This document shows, piece by piece, positions 44,272-55,028 of a stretch of 64,000 bases of DNA. The translations under genes and the position numbers were made by a program. This DNA comes from an uncultured Clostridiaceae bacterium. Its GTDB lineage: Bacteria > Bacillota > Clostridia > Clostridiales > Clostridiaceae. A model generated the notes under the pieces. That model did not search any database. It was not told the DNA's origin and was given only the letters and a program-made list of their open reading frames with translations. Each line of letters starts with the position of its first letter. Position 1 is the first letter of the stretch. The stretch lies in the NCBI GenBank assembly GCA_946405135.1, contig CAMJGD010000014.1:23428-87427 (forward strand). The letters are read 5' to 3'.

Positions 44272-44373
44272 AAGCGTCAAGTTTATTGAAGATATTGTAA
44301 GACAATCTATGGCATTGAGTAAAGGTATCTTGTTCTTACAAAAATCTTATGGACTTAGCGCTTTTGTTTTTAT
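44272..44373 (+). terminator. Long rod-like hairpin after spoIIE
   Basis: AAGCGTCAAGTT pairs with GACTTAGCGCTT (wobbles allowed), and inside it AAGATATTGTAAGA pairs with TCTTACAAAAATCTT. TTTTGTTTTTATT follows. It works as a terminator but is far larger than needed, so it may be a small RNA or a mobile hairpin. Confidence 0.6.
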
Positions 44374-44468
44374 TAGAAATATCTGAAATTGGATTATATA
44401 AAATTTCTTCTACTTAGATTAAACTATGGTATAATAAAATATCATGATGATATTGGGAAGTGTTGCTT

Positions 44469-45896
44469 TTGGAAAAAAAAGTTTTAAATTACATAAAAGA
44501 AAACCACATGATAAATTCTGGAGATAAGATATTGGTGGCTTTATCTGGAGGACCTGATTCAGTTTGTCTCATTAATATATTAAATAATTTAAAAAAAGAA
44601 CTTAATATAAGTATATATGCAGCTCATGTAAATCATTGTTTAAGGGGAAAAGATGCAGATGAAGATGAGAAATATGTACAAGAAATATGTAGAAGATTAT
44701 CTATAGAGTGTTATACTAAAAAAGTGGATGTAAATTATATTGCAGAACAAAAAGGTATTTCAAGTGAAATGGCAGGCAGAGAAGTTAGATATGAATTTTT
44801 TAATGAACTTAAGATTAAACTTTCTTTAAACAAAATAGCTTTAGCTCATAATGCAAATGATCAGGCAGAAACTATTTTGATGAGAATTTTAAGAGGTACT
44901 GGCAGTGAAGGACTTATAGGAATAAAACCTGTAAGGGATAATATATATATAAGGCCTATACTTAACCTAACCAGAGAAGAAATAGAAAAGTATTGTGAAG
45001 AAAACAAATTAAATCCTAGAATTGATAAAACCAATATGGAAGCAGTATATACCAGGAATAAAATAAGATTAGAATTATTACCTTATATAAAAGATAATTT
45101 TAATAAGGATATAATTGAAACTTTAAATAGACTTTCAAAGCTGGTAGAGAAAGATAATGACTATATAGAAAAAGTGGTTTTAGAAAAATATGATGTCTAT
45201 TGCAGCAGAGTATCTAAAGATGAATTTGTTATAAATAAGGAAGCTTTTAAGGAGCATGAAGCTATATTAACTAGAATTATAAGGAAAGCTTTAAATGACT
45301 TTAATGGCAGCTTGTATAATTTAGAGAAAATACATATATATGATATTATAAATCTACAAAGTCAAGGCACTGGCAAGTTATTGAATTTACCCAAAGGTGT
45401 TACTATAGAAAATCAATATGGTGATATTTATTTAAAAACTTCCAATTTTATTACAAAGGATAAAAAGTTTATTTTTCATGAATTACCTTTAAAGGCTTAT
45501 GAAGAAGAGATATTATCAAAAGGAATAGAATTATATTTGCAGGAATTTAGAGCTAATTTGTATTTAAAACTCATATATGATAAGAAAAGTATGAATTTGA
45601 ATTCAAAGGATTCTGTAAAATATTTTGATTATGATAAAATAAAAGATAATATTATAATAAGAAATAGAAAAGAAGGGGATAGATTTAAGCCATTAGGAAT
45701 GAAGGGCAGTAAAAAAATAAAAGATATATTCATAGATTTAAAGATACCTAAGTCTAAAAGAGACCTTATACCTCTTTTATGTTTTGGCGATGATATAAGC
45801 TGGATTGTGGGATATAAAGTAAGTGATTTATTTAAGGTGGATAAAGACACCAAAAAACTATTAGAGATAAAATTTGAAAGTGAGGTTAATTTGTAA
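44469..45896 (+). CDS. tilS: tRNA(Ile)-lysidine synthetase
   Basis: A 475-residue enzyme that converts the wobble C of tRNA-Ile2 to lysidine. I chose TTG 44469 (MEKKVLNYIKENHM), eight bases after GGGAAG; GTG 44460 and TTG 44463 are in frame but too close to that site. The PP-loop SGGPDSVCL (about 27-35), AAHVNHCLRG and HNANDQAETILMRILRGTG are intact, as are the C-terminal domains (IIRNRKEGDRFKPLGMKGSK). Its stop overlaps the hpt start. Confidence 0.95.
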   Translation: MEKKVLNYIKENHMINSGDKILVALSGGPDSVCLINILNNLKKELNISIYAAHVNHCLRGKDADEDEKYVQEICRRLSIECYTKKVDVNYIAEQKGISSEMAGREVRYEFFNELKIKLSLNKIALAHNANDQAETILMRILRGTGSEGLIGIKPVRDNIYIRPILNLTREEIEKYCEENKLNPRIDKTNMEAVYTRNKIRLELLPYIKDNFNKDIIETLNRLSKLVEKDNDYIEKVVLEKYDVYCSRVSKDEFVINKEAFKEHEAILTRIIRKALNDFNGSLYNLEKIHIYDIINLQSQGTGKLLNLPKGVTIENQYGDIYLKTSNFITKDKKFIFHELPLKAYEEEILSKGIELYLQEFRANLYLKLIYDKKSMNLNSKDSVKYFDYDKIKDNIIIRNRKEGDRFKPLGMKGSKKIKDIFIDLKIPKSKRDLIPLLCFGDDISWIVGYKVSDLFKVDKDTKKLLEIKFESEVNL

Positions 45897-46432
45897 TGAA
45901 AGAGGACATTAAAGAAATACTTTTTGATGAGGAGACTTTAAGAAACAAGATAAAGGAAATAGGTAAACAAATAAGTGAGGATTATGCAGGTAGGGATTTA
46001 ATTCTTATAGGAGTATTAAAAGGATCTGTAATGTTTATGTCAGACCTTATGAAAGAGATAAGTATATATTGCTGCATGGATTTTATGGCAGTATCAAGTT
46101 ATGGAGACTCAACACAGACCTCTGGAGTTGTAAGAATTTTAAAAGATTTAGATTATCATATAGAAGGAAAGGATATACTTATAGTGGAGGATATAATAGA
46201 TTCAGGTATAACACTAAAGTATCTCATAGAATATTTAAAAGGAAGAAAACCTAACAGCGTAGAGATAGCCTGCCTATTGAATAAGCCAGATAGAAGAAAA
46301 GTAGATATAGACGTAAAATACCTAGGATTTGATGTTCCGGATGCTTTTCTTGTAGGCTATGGTTTAGATTATGCGGAAAAGTATAGGAATCTTCCTTATA
46401 TTGGAGTACTAAAAGAATATGTTTATAAATAA
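45896..46432 (+). CDS. hpt: Hypoxanthine phosphoribosyltransferase
   Basis: A 178-residue purine salvage enzyme. The PRPP loop is ILIVEDIIDSGITLKYL (about 96-112), with the earlier LIGVLKGSVMFMSDL and YAEKYRNLPYIGVLK at the end. The ATG shares its A with the tilS stop (TAATG), so translation is coupled. The tilS-hpt-ftsH order is conserved in Firmicutes. Confidence 0.96.
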   Translation: MKEDIKEILFDEETLRNKIKEIGKQISEDYAGRDLILIGVLKGSVMFMSDLMKEISIYCCMDFMAVSSYGDSTQTSGVVRILKDLDYHIEGKDILIVEDIIDSGITLKYLIEYLKGRKPNSVEIACLLNKPDRRKVDIDVKYLGFDVPDAFLVGYGLDYAEKYRNLPYIGVLKEYVYK

Positions 46433-46510
46433 TTAATATTATAACTTATTGTAATAAAAAAAATGGTATGATAGAATTTTATAGTAACTAAAAAGAGAGG
46501 GGGGCCTAAA

Positions 46511-48316
46511 ATGAAGAAGTTTTCAAGTGCAACGGCCTGGATTATAGTATTAATAATGGTGATTCTTGCAGCATTAGCTTGGGTTGAAACGGGCAAAAGC
46601 GGCAATACAATAGCATTTAATGAATTTCAAAAGCATTGGATAGATAAGGATGTAAAAACCATTAGGGTTAAAGAAGATAAAATGACTGTAGAAGGAACTT
46701 TAAATAATGGCACAAATTTTGTTACTATAGTTCCTTCAGAAAGACTATACCAGTTTATGAATCAATACCCTAATACTGGAGCAGTAAAGGAAATATATGA
46801 ACCACCAACAAATGTACCTGCGTGGGTTCAAATAATACCTACAGTCTTACTTATAGTCATGCTATTAGCTTTTTGGTTTTTATTTATGCAGCAATCACAA
46901 GGTGGAGGCGGCAATAGAGGAGTAATGAATTTTGGAAAGAGCAGGGCTAAAATGGCTACACCAGATAAGCGGAGGATTACCTTTAAGGATGTAGCTGGTG
47001 CAGATGAAGAAAAAGAAGAATTGGCAGAGATAGTTGACTTTTTAAAGCAGCCTAAAAAGTATTTAGAGCTTGGAGCAAGAATCCCTAAAGGAGTATTACT
47101 AGTAGGACCTCCAGGAACAGGTAAGACTTTACTAGCTAAAGCTATTTCAGGAGAGGCAGGTGTACCATTTTTCAGCATATCAGGATCTGACTTTGTGGAA
47201 ATGTTTGTTGGAGTTGGTGCATCTAGAGTTAGAGATTTGTTTGATCAGGCAAAGAAAAATTCTCCTTGCATAATATTTATAGATGAGATAGATGCTGTTG
47301 GAAGACAGAGAGGTGCCGGATTAGGCGGAGGTCATGACGAAAGAGAACAGACATTAAATCAGCTGCTAGTGGAAATGGATGGATTTGGAGTTAATGAGGG
47401 CATAATAATGGTAGCAGCTACCAATAGGCCAGACATACTAGACCCAGCCTTATTAAGACCTGGTAGATTCGATAGGCAGATAGTAGTAGGAACACCTGAT
47501 GTAAAGGGAAGAGAAGAAATATTAAAGGTTCATGTAAAAAATAAACCTTTAAATGAAAATGTAAAATTAGATATATTAGCTAAAAGAACTCCAGGATTTA
47601 CTGGAGCGGATTTGGAAAATTTAACTAATGAAGCAGCTCTTTTATCAGTAAGAAAAAACAAGAAATTTATTGGTATGGATGAAATGGAAGAAGCTATTAC
47701 AAGGGTTATAGCTGGTCCTGAAAAAAAGAGTAAAGTAATAAGTGAACATGATAGAAAATTAACGGCATACCATGAGGCAGGTCATGCGGTGGTTATGAAA
47801 CTTTTACCTAATTCAGATCCTGTTCATCAGATAAGTATAATTCCAAGAGGTATGGCTGGAGGCTATACTATGCATTTACCACAAGAAGATAGAGCCTATA
47901 CATCAAAATCTAAACTTGAAGATGAAATGGTAGGATTATTGGGTGGAAGAGTAGCTGAAAAGCTTATTATAGGTGATATCAGCACAGGAGCAAAAAATGA
48001 TATTGATAGAGCTAGCAATATAGCTAGAAAGATGGTAATGGAATATGGTATGAGTGATTCACTTGGACCAATATCTTTTGGTACAGATCATGATGAAGTA
48101 TTTTTAGGAAGAGATATAGGTAGAAGCAGAAACTTTAGTGAAGAGATAGGTTCTAAAATAGATACTGAAGTTAAAAGGTTAATAGATGATGCTTATAATA
48201 AGGCTCAGCAACTATTAACAGAAAATATAAGTAAACTTCATGCTGTAGCTCAGGCTTTGTTGGAAAAAGAAAAGCTTGAAGCTGAAGAATTTGAAGAAAT
48301 ATTTCAAAATGCATAA
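46511..48316 (+). CDS. ftsH: ATP-dependent zinc metalloprotease FtsH
   Basis: A 601-residue membrane protease. Two membrane spans (about 7-24 and 111-130) flank a short extracellular domain. The AAA module has [27 protein letters not shown] and the second region of homology ([20 protein letters not shown]); the protease has the zinc site YHEAGHAVV and a downstream zinc-binding aspartate in GAKNDIDRA. It degrades membrane and regulatory proteins, including in sporulation. GAGAGGGGGG precedes the ATG. Confidence 0.97.
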   Translation: MKKFSSATAWIIVLIMVILAALAWVETGKSGNTIAFNEFQKHWIDKDVKTIRVKEDKMTVEGTLNNGTNFVTIVPSERLYQFMNQYPNTGAVKEIYEPPTNVPAWVQIIPTVLLIVMLLAFWFLFMQQSQGGGGNRGVMNFGKSRAKMATPDKRRITFKDVAGADEEKEELAEIVDFLKQPKKYLELGARIPKGVLLVGPPGTGKTLLAKAISGEAGVPFFSISGSDFVEMFVGVGASRVRDLFDQAKKNSPCIIFIDEIDAVGRQRGAGLGGGHDEREQTLNQLLVEMDGFGVNEGIIMVAATNRPDILDPALLRPGRFDRQIVVGTPDVKGREEILKVHVKNKPLNENVKLDILAKRTPGFTGADLENLTNEAALLSVRKNKKFIGMDEMEEAITRVIAGPEKKSKVISEHDRKLTAYHEAGHAVVMKLLPNSDPVHQISIIPRGMAGGYTMHLPQEDRAYTSKSKLEDEMVGLLGGRVAEKLIIGDISTGAKNDIDRASNIARKMVMEYGMSDSLGPISFGTDHDEVFLGRDIGRSRNFSEEIGSKIDTEVKRLIDDAYNKAQQLLTENISKLHAVAQALLEKEKLEAEEFEEIFQNA

Positions 48317-48317
48317 A

Positions 48318-48350
48318 CTACAATAGCCTTGCTATTGTAGCTTTTTTTTA
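48318..48350 (+). terminator. ftsH terminator
   Basis: CTACAATAGC and GCTATTGTAG around a three-base loop, followed by CTTTTTTTT. Confidence 0.88.
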
Positions 48351-48533
48351 GAGAGTTTTAGAAATAAAAGAGTTACATTTATCAGAATAGTAATTTTTGT
48401 CTAAATATTTTTTCTATTATATATTATAATAAATTCATATTAGTGATATAATGAATTTAGATATTCATTTTGAAAAAAATGTGGTTTTTTTATAGCATAA
48501 GTTATAAAAATATAAAGAGGAAGATATTTATTG

Positions 48534-48579
48534 AGAGGAGGTTAGTACCAGTATTTTATTATTAGCTGGTATAATAATT
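48534..48579 (+). promoter_or_regulatory. Unusual fhs leader with distant ribosome binding site
   Basis: The only strong Shine-Dalgarno (AGAGGAGG, 48534-48541) is 38 bases before the fhs ATG. Between them TACCAG and CTGGTA form a small hairpin that would bring the two closer. An in-frame ATT at 48553 sits at a plausible distance as an alternative start. Confidence 0.45.
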
Positions 48580-50250
48580 ATGAAAAATGATATAGAAATA
48601 GCTCAAAGTGCTAAAATGCTTCCTATAGCTGAGGTAGCTGAATCTATTGGACTATCAGATGAAGACATAGAATTATATGGAAAGTATAAATGTAAAATAT
48701 CTTTGGACGTATTAGAAAGATATAAAGATAAAAAAGATGGAAAACTCATACTGGTTACAGCTATAAATCCAACTCCAGCAGGAGAAGGAAAGTCTACTGT
48801 TACAGTAGGACTCGGACAGGCTTTATGTAGCCTTGGTAAAAATGCTGTTATTGCATTAAGAGAACCTTCTTTAGGACCTGTATTTGGAGTAAAAGGAGGG
48901 GCTGCAGGAGGAGGATATTCTCAAGTGGTTCCTATGGAAGATATTAATTTGCATTTTACAGGAGATATGCATGCTATAACTGCTGCAAATAATTTATTAT
49001 CTGCAGCTATAGATAATCATATACATCAAGGGAATGCTTTAAACATAGATTCTAGAAGAATTATATTTAAAAGAGTAATGGATATGAATGATAGAGCACT
49101 AAGAAATATAGTAGTTGGCCTTGGAGGAAAAGCAAATGGATTTGTAAGAGAAGATGGCTTTATGATAACGGTAGCTTCAGAAATAATGGCTATATTATGC
49201 TTATCTAAAGACTTGATGGATTTAAAAGAAAGGATGGGCAATATATTAGTAGCATATAATTTAGATGGGGAGCCTGTATATTGTAAAGATTTAAAGGTAG
49301 AAGGAGCTATGGCTTTACTTATGAAGGATGCTATAAAACCTAATCTTGTACAAACCTTAGAAAACACCCCAGCTATAATTCATGGAGGACCATTTGCTAA
49401 TATAGCTCATGGCTGTAATAGTTTAATGGCTACTAAAATGGCTTTAAAGCTAGGAGATTACGTAGTTACAGAGGCAGGATTTGGTGCGGATTTAGGAGCA
49501 GAAAAATTTTTTGATATTAAATGCAGGTTTGGTGAATTAGAACCAAGCTGTGCAGTTATAGTTGCTACAGTAAGAGCCTTAAAGCATCATGGCGGAGTTA
49601 AAAAAGAGGATTTAAATAAGCCTAATGTAGAAGCTGTAGCTAAAGGTATTGAAAACCTAGAAAAACAGATAGAAAATATCAGAAGCTTTGGAGTTCCTGT
49701 AGTAGTAGCTATAAATAAATTTATTACAGATTCGGAGGAAGAATTAGACTATATAGAAGATTTCTGTAATAGTCTTGGAGTAAAGGTGGCTTTAGCTGAG
49801 GTATGGGAAAAAGGGGGAGACGGAGGAAAAAACCTTGCACAAGCTGTTATGGAAACTATAGATAATCAGAATAGTGATTTTAATGTGTTATATGACAGTG
49901 CTCTTTCCATAAAAGATAAGATACTTAAGATTTCTGAGACTATATATGGCGCTAAAGGAGTATCTTATTCAGCTCAGGCTGAAAAGCAAATAAAGGAACT
50001 AGAAAAATTTGAATTAGATAAGAAACCTATATGTGTAGCTAAAACACAATATTCTTTATCCGATAATGCTCAATTGCTTGGAAGACCAAGAGATTTTACC
50101 ATAAATGTAAAAGAGGTAAGAGTGTCAAATGGTGCTGGATTCATTGTAGTATTGACAGGAGATATAATGACTATGCCAGGGCTTCCTAAGGTACCGGCAG
50201 CAGAAAAAATGGATATTTTAGATAATGGAGAAATAGTGGGATTATTTTAA
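48580..50250 (+). CDS. fhs: Formate--tetrahydrofolate ligase
   Basis: A 556-residue cytoplasmic enzyme making 10-formyl-THF from formate, THF and ATP. The P-loop TPAGEGKST (about 63-71), [34 protein letters not shown] and [19 protein letters not shown] are all conserved. In clostridia it feeds one-carbon metabolism, and the Wood-Ljungdahl methyl branch where present. ATG 48580 gives [13 protein letters not shown], the normal N-terminus, although its ribosome binding site is far upstream. Confidence 0.96.
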   Translation: MKNDIEIAQSAKMLPIAEVAESIGLSDEDIELYGKYKCKISLDVLERYKDKKDGKLILVTAINPTPAGEGKSTVTVGLGQALCSLGKNAVIALREPSLGPVFGVKGGAAGGGYSQVVPMEDINLHFTGDMHAITAANNLLSAAIDNHIHQGNALNIDSRRIIFKRVMDMNDRALRNIVVGLGGKANGFVREDGFMITVASEIMAILCLSKDLMDLKERMGNILVAYNLDGEPVYCKDLKVEGAMALLMKDAIKPNLVQTLENTPAIIHGGPFANIAHGCNSLMATKMALKLGDYVVTEAGFGADLGAEKFFDIKCRFGELEPSCAVIVATVRALKHHGGVKKEDLNKPNVEAVAKGIENLEKQIENIRSFGVPVVVAINKFITDSEEELDYIEDFCNSLGVKVALAEVWEKGGDGGKNLAQAVMETIDNQNSDFNVLYDSALSIKDKILKISETIYGAKGVSYSAQAEKQIKELEKFELDKKPICVAKTQYSLSDNAQLLGRPRDFTINVKEVRVSNGAGFIVVLTGDIMTMPGLPKVPAAEKMDILDNGEIVGLF

Positions 50251-50259
50251 AAATAGTGT

Positions 50260-50305
50260 AATAGTGTAGCTAGTCTTTAAAGACTAGCTACACTATTTTA
50301 CAATT
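50260..50305 (+). terminator. fhs terminator
   Basis: A 19-bp perfect inverted repeat, AATAGTGTAGCTAGTCTTT (50260-50278) against 50279-50297, followed by TTAC. The T run is short, but the stem is very strong. Confidence 0.75.
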
Positions 50306-50564
50306 TATGAAACTTTAAAAATAAATATACAGAAAAATGAAGTAAAACTTGCAAAGTAGGTATACATAATTTGAAAAATATGATATTATTAAATTGATTA
50401 GCCATTATTGGTTTTATAAAAATAAATATTTTAATATATAACATTTATTAAATTTATATACAATAACCACACTAATTTTTTATTAAATTTATTTTATTTA
50501 AGTAGGTATGGCTGCAAATATTTAAATTTAATTGCAATTATTTCTGTTTTAGGGAGGATTATTA
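50306..50564. other. Gap before the decarboxylase operon
   Basis: Together with the fhs terminator the gene-free stretch is about 314 bases. It is AT-rich with no ORF. I see no promoter good enough to name; one is expected here because the operon follows a terminator. Confidence 0.4.
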
Positions 50565-52058
50565 ATGGATAAGTTGGAAGAATTAATTCAAAAAAAACAA
50601 AAAATTCATTCAATTGAAGCCGGTGAAGAATTAACTGTTGCTCAGGACGCCAATAAGATGACTGGAAGAGAAAGAATTGAATATATTCTTGATGAAGGTT
50701 CATTTATAGAGATTGGTACTTTAGTTGACGAAGGAATGTCTAGTGTGATAACTGGATATGGAACTATTGAAGATAGGCTGGTTTATATCTGCTCTTATAA
50801 CCATAATATAAATGGTGGAGCTATAGATTCAGCCTCAAGCAATAAAATAAGTAACATTATGGACATGGCTTTAAAAATGGGAGCACCTATAATACAGATT
50901 TTTGACTCTATAGGTGGAAAACTTGAAGAGGAAGGAGCTTTGTTTGGAGCTTATGGCAAACTTATAAATTACACTTCAAAATTGTCAGGAGTTGTTCCAC
51001 AAATAGCCATTGTAGCAGGTTCTTGTAGTGGTATTTTAGGCATAATTGCAGCTATGAATGATTTTACAATAATCTGTGAAGATAAAGGTAATTTGTATGT
51101 AAATTCACCTAAGGCTATTATGAAAAATAAAACTAAATATGTAGATTATAATAGCTATGCAGATAGTAACCATAGCTTAAAAAATGGCAGTACTCAACTA
51201 TCGGCTAAAGATGATAAAGAAGCTCTAGATTTGGCAAAGAAGCTAGTAGAGTATATACCTTCTAATAATGTAGAACTTCCAGAAAGAAGTAACATTATTT
51301 CAGAGGATGAAATAATGATTAAAAAGTTAGATGACATATCAAAGCAAGAAGTAAGGAATGTTAGAGAAATAATAGACCTTCTATCAGATAATAAATCGAT
51401 GATAGAATTTCATAAGGATTTTTCTGAAAACGTAATAACAGCTCTTTCTAAAATAAATGGAATTACCGTAGGTATGGTAGCTACAGACTGTAATCTAAAC
51501 AAAGGATATATAAACAAGCAATCTGCTGAAAAGATAACAAGATTTGTTAAGCTATGTGATAGTTTTAACATACCTATAATATCTTTGGTTGATACCTTAG
51601 GATTTGAAGCTGATATAGAAGAAGAAAAGGCAGGATTAGCACTTTCCATAGCTAAAATGACCTATGCTTTGAGTGAAGCTGTGGTTCCTAAAATAGCAGT
51701 TATAATTGGAAAAGCATATGGAGCTGGATTTATAACTTTAGGAAGCAGGGAAGCAGCTTTTGACTTGGTATATGCTTGGCCTAATTCTTCTATATGCATA
51801 AGTGAGCCTGAAAGCTTAATTAAGAATTTAAATAGGAATAAAATCTTAACAGCAGAAAATCCTAAGGATATGGAAACAAGATTAATAGATGAGAAGTATG
51901 ATGAATATACAAGTCCTTATAACATGGCTAAAAAAGGATATGTAGATGATATAATAATACCTTCTGAAACTAAAGCCCGTATATTTATGACTATAGATAT
52001 GCTTCAAAGCAAAAGAGAAATAAAATATCCTAAAAAGCATGGAAGCACTTTGATTTAA
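50565..52058 (+). CDS. Acyl-CoA carboxyltransferase subunit (decarboxylase alpha)
   Basis: A 497-residue carboxyltransferase of the crotonase-like fold. The N-terminal half has MTGRERIEYILDEGSF, IFDSIGGKLEEEGALFGAYGK and VAGSCSGILGIIAAMNDF; the C-terminal half has ISLVDTLGFEADIEEEKAG and GKAYGAGFITLGSREAAFD. The two oxyanion-hole segments are recognisable. Length fits MmdA-type subunits. With the gamma, biotin and beta genes downstream it forms a Na+-translocating decarboxylase. Methylmalonyl-CoA is the likeliest substrate, but glutaconyl- or malonyl-CoA cannot be excluded. TAGGGAGG precedes the ATG. Confidence 0.85.
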   Translation: MDKLEELIQKKQKIHSIEAGEELTVAQDANKMTGRERIEYILDEGSFIEIGTLVDEGMSSVITGYGTIEDRLVYICSYNHNINGGAIDSASSNKISNIMDMALKMGAPIIQIFDSIGGKLEEEGALFGAYGKLINYTSKLSGVVPQIAIVAGSCSGILGIIAAMNDFTIICEDKGNLYVNSPKAIMKNKTKYVDYNSYADSNHSLKNGSTQLSAKDDKEALDLAKKLVEYIPSNNVELPERSNIISEDEIMIKKLDDISKQEVRNVREIIDLLSDNKSMIEFHKDFSENVITALSKINGITVGMVATDCNLNKGYINKQSAEKITRFVKLCDSFNIPIISLVDTLGFEADIEEEKAGLALSIAKMTYALSEAVVPKIAVIIGKAYGAGFITLGSREAAFDLVYAWPNSSICISEPESLIKNLNRNKILTAENPKDMETRLIDEKYDEYTSPYNMAKKGYVDDIIIPSETKARIFMTIDMLQSKREIKYPKKHGSTLI

Positions 52059-52070
52059 GGGGGAATTTAT

Positions 52071-52427
52071 ATGGCTCAACTTTTAGGAGAAGGACTAGAG
52101 ATAACATTATTTGCAATGGCTATTGTATTTGCAGTATTAATAGTCCTAATGTTTATAATAAAAATTCAAACCTCCATATTTTCTAACTTTAATAAAGAAG
52201 ATAAGAACATTGAAAAAAGCAATGAACATGAAAAGTTAGAGGTGAAGGATAGCTTATCACAATCCAGTAATTATGAAAATCTTATAAAAGATGAGGAAAT
52301 AGTTGGGGCTATAATGGCAGCATTATCAGCTTATTGTGAGGAAGAAGGAACTAAATTTAGGATAAAAAATATAAAAAGAGTAAGTGAAAATGACTCAAAT
52401 TGGAGAAGAGCAGGACTAAGTTCATAG
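52071..52427 (+). CDS. Decarboxylase gamma subunit (OadG family)
   Basis: A 118-residue protein with one membrane span near the N-terminus (LEITLFAMAIVFAVLIVLMFII, about 10-30, given in part), an acidic linker and a helical C-terminus (EEIVGAIMAALSAY; NDSNWRRAGLSS). That arrangement is the OadG type, which assembles the alpha and beta subunits at the membrane. It starts 12 bases after the carboxyltransferase with AAGGGGG upstream. Confidence 0.8.
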   Translation: MAQLLGEGLEITLFAMAIVFAVLIVLMFIIKIQTSIFSNFNKEDKNIEKSNEHEKLEVKDSLSQSSNYENLIKDEEIVGAIMAALSAYCEEEGTKFRIKNIKRVSENDSNWRRAGLSS

Positions 52428-52467
52428 AGTTATATTACTTAATTTATATAGGAATAGGAGGATAATT

Positions 52468-52887
52468 ATGAAAAAATATTATGTAACAGTTAATGGAAAT
52501 AAATACGAGGTAGAGGTGGAAGAGGTAAAAGGGGATTTTAGTCCAACGGTATCCGCAGTGGCTACATCCAGTAGTGAAATAAAAAATGAAATTCCTACAA
52601 AACCACAAGTTAAAGAAGAAGCTAAAAAGGAGGAGCCTGTACAAGAAAATCCAAAAGCACAAGTAAATGCTGAAGGAGAAAAAGTCCAGTGCCCAATGCC
52701 AGGTACTATATTAAAAGTAAATGTAAATGAAGGCAGTCAGGTTAAAAAAGGAGATGTTTTACTTATACTTGAAGCTATGAAAATGGAAAATGAAATAATG
52801 GCACCTAGAGATGGCAAAATAGTTCAAATAGCTGTTGCTAAAGGTGCTGCAGTTAATACAGGAGATTTACTTGTAGTAATACAATAA
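52468..52887 (+). CDS. Biotin carboxyl carrier subunit of the decarboxylase
   Basis: A 139-residue protein. The N-terminal KKYYVTVNGNKYEVEVEE is followed by a charged, Pro/Ala/Glu-rich flexible linker (about 40-70) and a biotinyl domain with EAMKMENEI, where the lysine carries biotin. CPMPGTILKVNVNEGSQVKKGD is typical. The mobile biotin arm takes CO2 from the carboxyltransferase to the beta subunit. AGGAGGAT precedes the ATG. Confidence 0.92.
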   Translation: MKKYYVTVNGNKYEVEVEEVKGDFSPTVSAVATSSSEIKNEIPTKPQVKEEAKKEEPVQENPKAQVNAEGEKVQCPMPGTILKVNVNEGSQVKKGDVLLILEAMKMENEIMAPRDGKIVQIAVAKGAAVNTGDLLVVIQ

Positions 52888-52909
52888 CTGACGAAAGGAA
52901 GGAATTTCT

Positions 52910-54076
52910 ATGAATTTTCTAGGATCTCTCAAAGCTCTTTGGGAGTCATCAGGTTTTTCAGCTATAACCTGGCAGCAAATATTAATGATTGGATTGTCTT
53001 GTTTCTTAATATATCTTGCAATAGTAAAAGAATTTGAACCATTACTATTATTGCCTATAGCTTTTGGAATGCTATTAACAAATTTACCTTTAGCGGGTCT
53101 TCATAAGGAACCAATATATGAATTGGTAAACGGTCATTTAATTACTAAAGAGGCCGGAGGACTATTTTATTACCTATATAAAGGAGTAGAACTGGATATA
53201 TATCCACCTTTAATATTCTTAGGGGTTGGTGCTATGACGGACTTTGGACCGCTTATAGCTAATCCTTCAAGTATACTCATGGGTGCAGGAGCTCAATTTG
53301 GAGTTTTCTTTACCTTTATATGTGCTCTTTTAATGAAATTTACTCCTCAAGAAGCCGCATCTATAGGTATAATAGGTGGTGCAGATGGGCCAACTGCTAT
53401 ATATCTTACTACAAAATTAGCTCCAAAATTATTGGGACCTATTGCTGTAGCCGCATATTCATATATGGCTCTAGTTCCGATGATTCAGCCTCCAATAATG
53501 AAAGCTTTGACTACTGAAGATGAAAGAAAAGTAAGGATGGGTCAGCTTAGACAGGTCAAGAAGATTGAAAAGATAATATTTCCAATACTTGTAACTGTGC
53601 TAGTAACCCTTTTATTACCATCTATATCTTCTCTTATAGGTATGCTTATGCTTGGTAATTTGTTTAAAGAATCTGGAGTAGTAGACAGGCTTTCAGATAC
53701 AGCTCAAAATGCTATGATAAATATAATTACTATATTTTTAGGAGTAACCGTAGGAGCCACAGCTAAAGCAGAAGTATTTCTAAAGCCTCAAACTATAATG
53801 ATAGTGTTATTAGGAATGGTTGCTTTTGGTATAAGTACCGCAGCAGGAGTTTTAATAGGAAAGATAATGTATAAAGTAACAGGAGGAAAAGTAAATCCTC
53901 TTATAGGTTCCGCTGGAGTTTCTGCTGTTCCTATGGCAGCAAGAGTTTCCCAAGTGGTTGGACAACAAGAAGATCCAGGCAATTTTTTACTTATGCATGC
54001 TATGGGACCTAATGTAGCTGGAGTTATAGGCACTGCAGTAGCAGCAGGAGTGCTTTTAACATTATTCGGAGCGTGA
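52910..54076 (+). CDS. Na+-translocating decarboxylase beta subunit
   Basis: A 388-residue membrane protein of the OadB/MmdB/GcdB family with about nine to eleven spans. The sodium-site region is recognisable in [16 protein letters not shown] (an aspartate-bearing segment), [20 protein letters not shown] and [19 protein letters not shown]. It decarboxylates the carboxybiotin and uses the energy to export Na+. It ends the four-gene operon. Confidence 0.93.
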   Translation: MNFLGSLKALWESSGFSAITWQQILMIGLSCFLIYLAIVKEFEPLLLLPIAFGMLLTNLPLAGLHKEPIYELVNGHLITKEAGGLFYYLYKGVELDIYPPLIFLGVGAMTDFGPLIANPSSILMGAGAQFGVFFTFICALLMKFTPQEAASIGIIGGADGPTAIYLTTKLAPKLLGPIAVAAYSYMALVPMIQPPIMKALTTEDERKVRMGQLRQVKKIEKIIFPILVTVLVTLLLPSISSLIGMLMLGNLFKESGVVDRLSDTAQNAMINIITIFLGVTVGATAKAEVFLKPQTIMIVLLGMVAFGISTAAGVLIGKIMYKVTGGKVNPLIGSAGVSAVPMAARVSQVVGQQEDPGNFLLMHAMGPNVAGVIGTAVAAGVLLTLFGA

Positions 54077-54192
54077 TAATAAAATCTTGACAAATAAGGA
54101 TAACCTGTTAAAATTATATTGTTAATTTATAAAAAGTAAGGTTTAATTTGAAACTATGTTATGTTAAAATATTAAATTAAGTATTTTGTATT

Positions 54193-54220
54193 AAAGGCAG
54201 CTAAAAAGCTGCTTTTATAT
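54193..54220 (+). terminator. Terminator of the decarboxylase operon
   Basis: AAAGGCAGC pairs with GCTGCTTTT, followed by ATATTATTT. It lies about 115 bases after the beta-subunit stop and just before coaX. Confidence 0.7.
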
Positions 54221-54243
54221 TATTTATAAAGGCGGTGCTTTTT

Positions 54244-55020
54244 ATGGTATTACTTTTAGATGTTGGAAACACTAATATAGTATTAGGTCTTTATGAAGAT
54301 AAGTTGGTGGCTGACTGGAGATTATCTACAGATTTTAAAAAAACTGCTGACGAATATGGTATAGAAGTTATGCAGCTTTTTTTTCACAACGATTTTAAGA
54401 TTTCAGATGTAGAAGGAGTTATTATTTCCTCTGTGGTTCCTAATATCATGTATTCTCTAGAACATATGATTAGAAAATACTTTAATATTAATCCTATAAT
54501 AGTAGGGCCTGGAATAAAAACTGGTATAAATATAAAATATGATAATCCTAAAGAGGTTGGAGCGGATAGAATAGTTAATGCGGTAGCAGCTAATGAGATT
54601 TATAAAAAACCTCTTATAATAATAGATTTTGGAACTGCTACTACCTTTTGTGCTGTTAAGAAGAATGGGGACTATATTGGAGGCACCATATGTCCAGGTA
54701 TAAGAATTTCTTCTGATGCATTATTTGAAAGGGCAGCCAAACTACCTAGGGTGGAACTGATTAAAACTCCAAATGTTATATGCAAAAACACAGTAAACAG
54801 TATGCAGTCGGGAATAATATATGGATATGCAGGACAGGTAAAGTATATAGTTGAAAAGATGAAAGAAGAAATGATAGAAATGGGCGAGGAAGAACCTTTT
54901 GTAGTAGCTACAGGAGGTCTAGCCAAACTTATTTTTGATGAAGCAAATTGTATTGATAGAATAGACCCTTTTTTAACTTTAGAAGGATTAAAAATAATAT
55001 ATGACAAGAATAAGGAGTAG
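54244..55020 (+). CDS. coaX: Type III pantothenate kinase
   Basis: A 258-residue enzyme for the first step of coenzyme A synthesis. I chose ATG 54244 ([15 protein letters not shown]); a GTG at 54235 lies within the ribosome binding site AAAGGCGG. The ASKHA-type motifs are present: [21 protein letters not shown] and [12 protein letters not shown]. The position after ftsH is conserved in Bacillus; here two insertions separate them. dusB follows after eight bases. Confidence 0.95.
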   Translation: MVLLLDVGNTNIVLGLYEDKLVADWRLSTDFKKTADEYGIEVMQLFFHNDFKISDVEGVIISSVVPNIMYSLEHMIRKYFNINPIIVGPGIKTGINIKYDNPKEVGADRIVNAVAANEIYKKPLIIIDFGTATTFCAVKKNGDYIGGTICPGIRISSDALFERAAKLPRVELIKTPNVICKNTVNSMQSGIIYGYAGQVKYIVEKMKEEMIEMGEEEPFVVATGGLAKLIFDEANCIDRIDPFLTLEGLKIIYDKNKE

Positions 55021-55028
55021 GAATAAGG

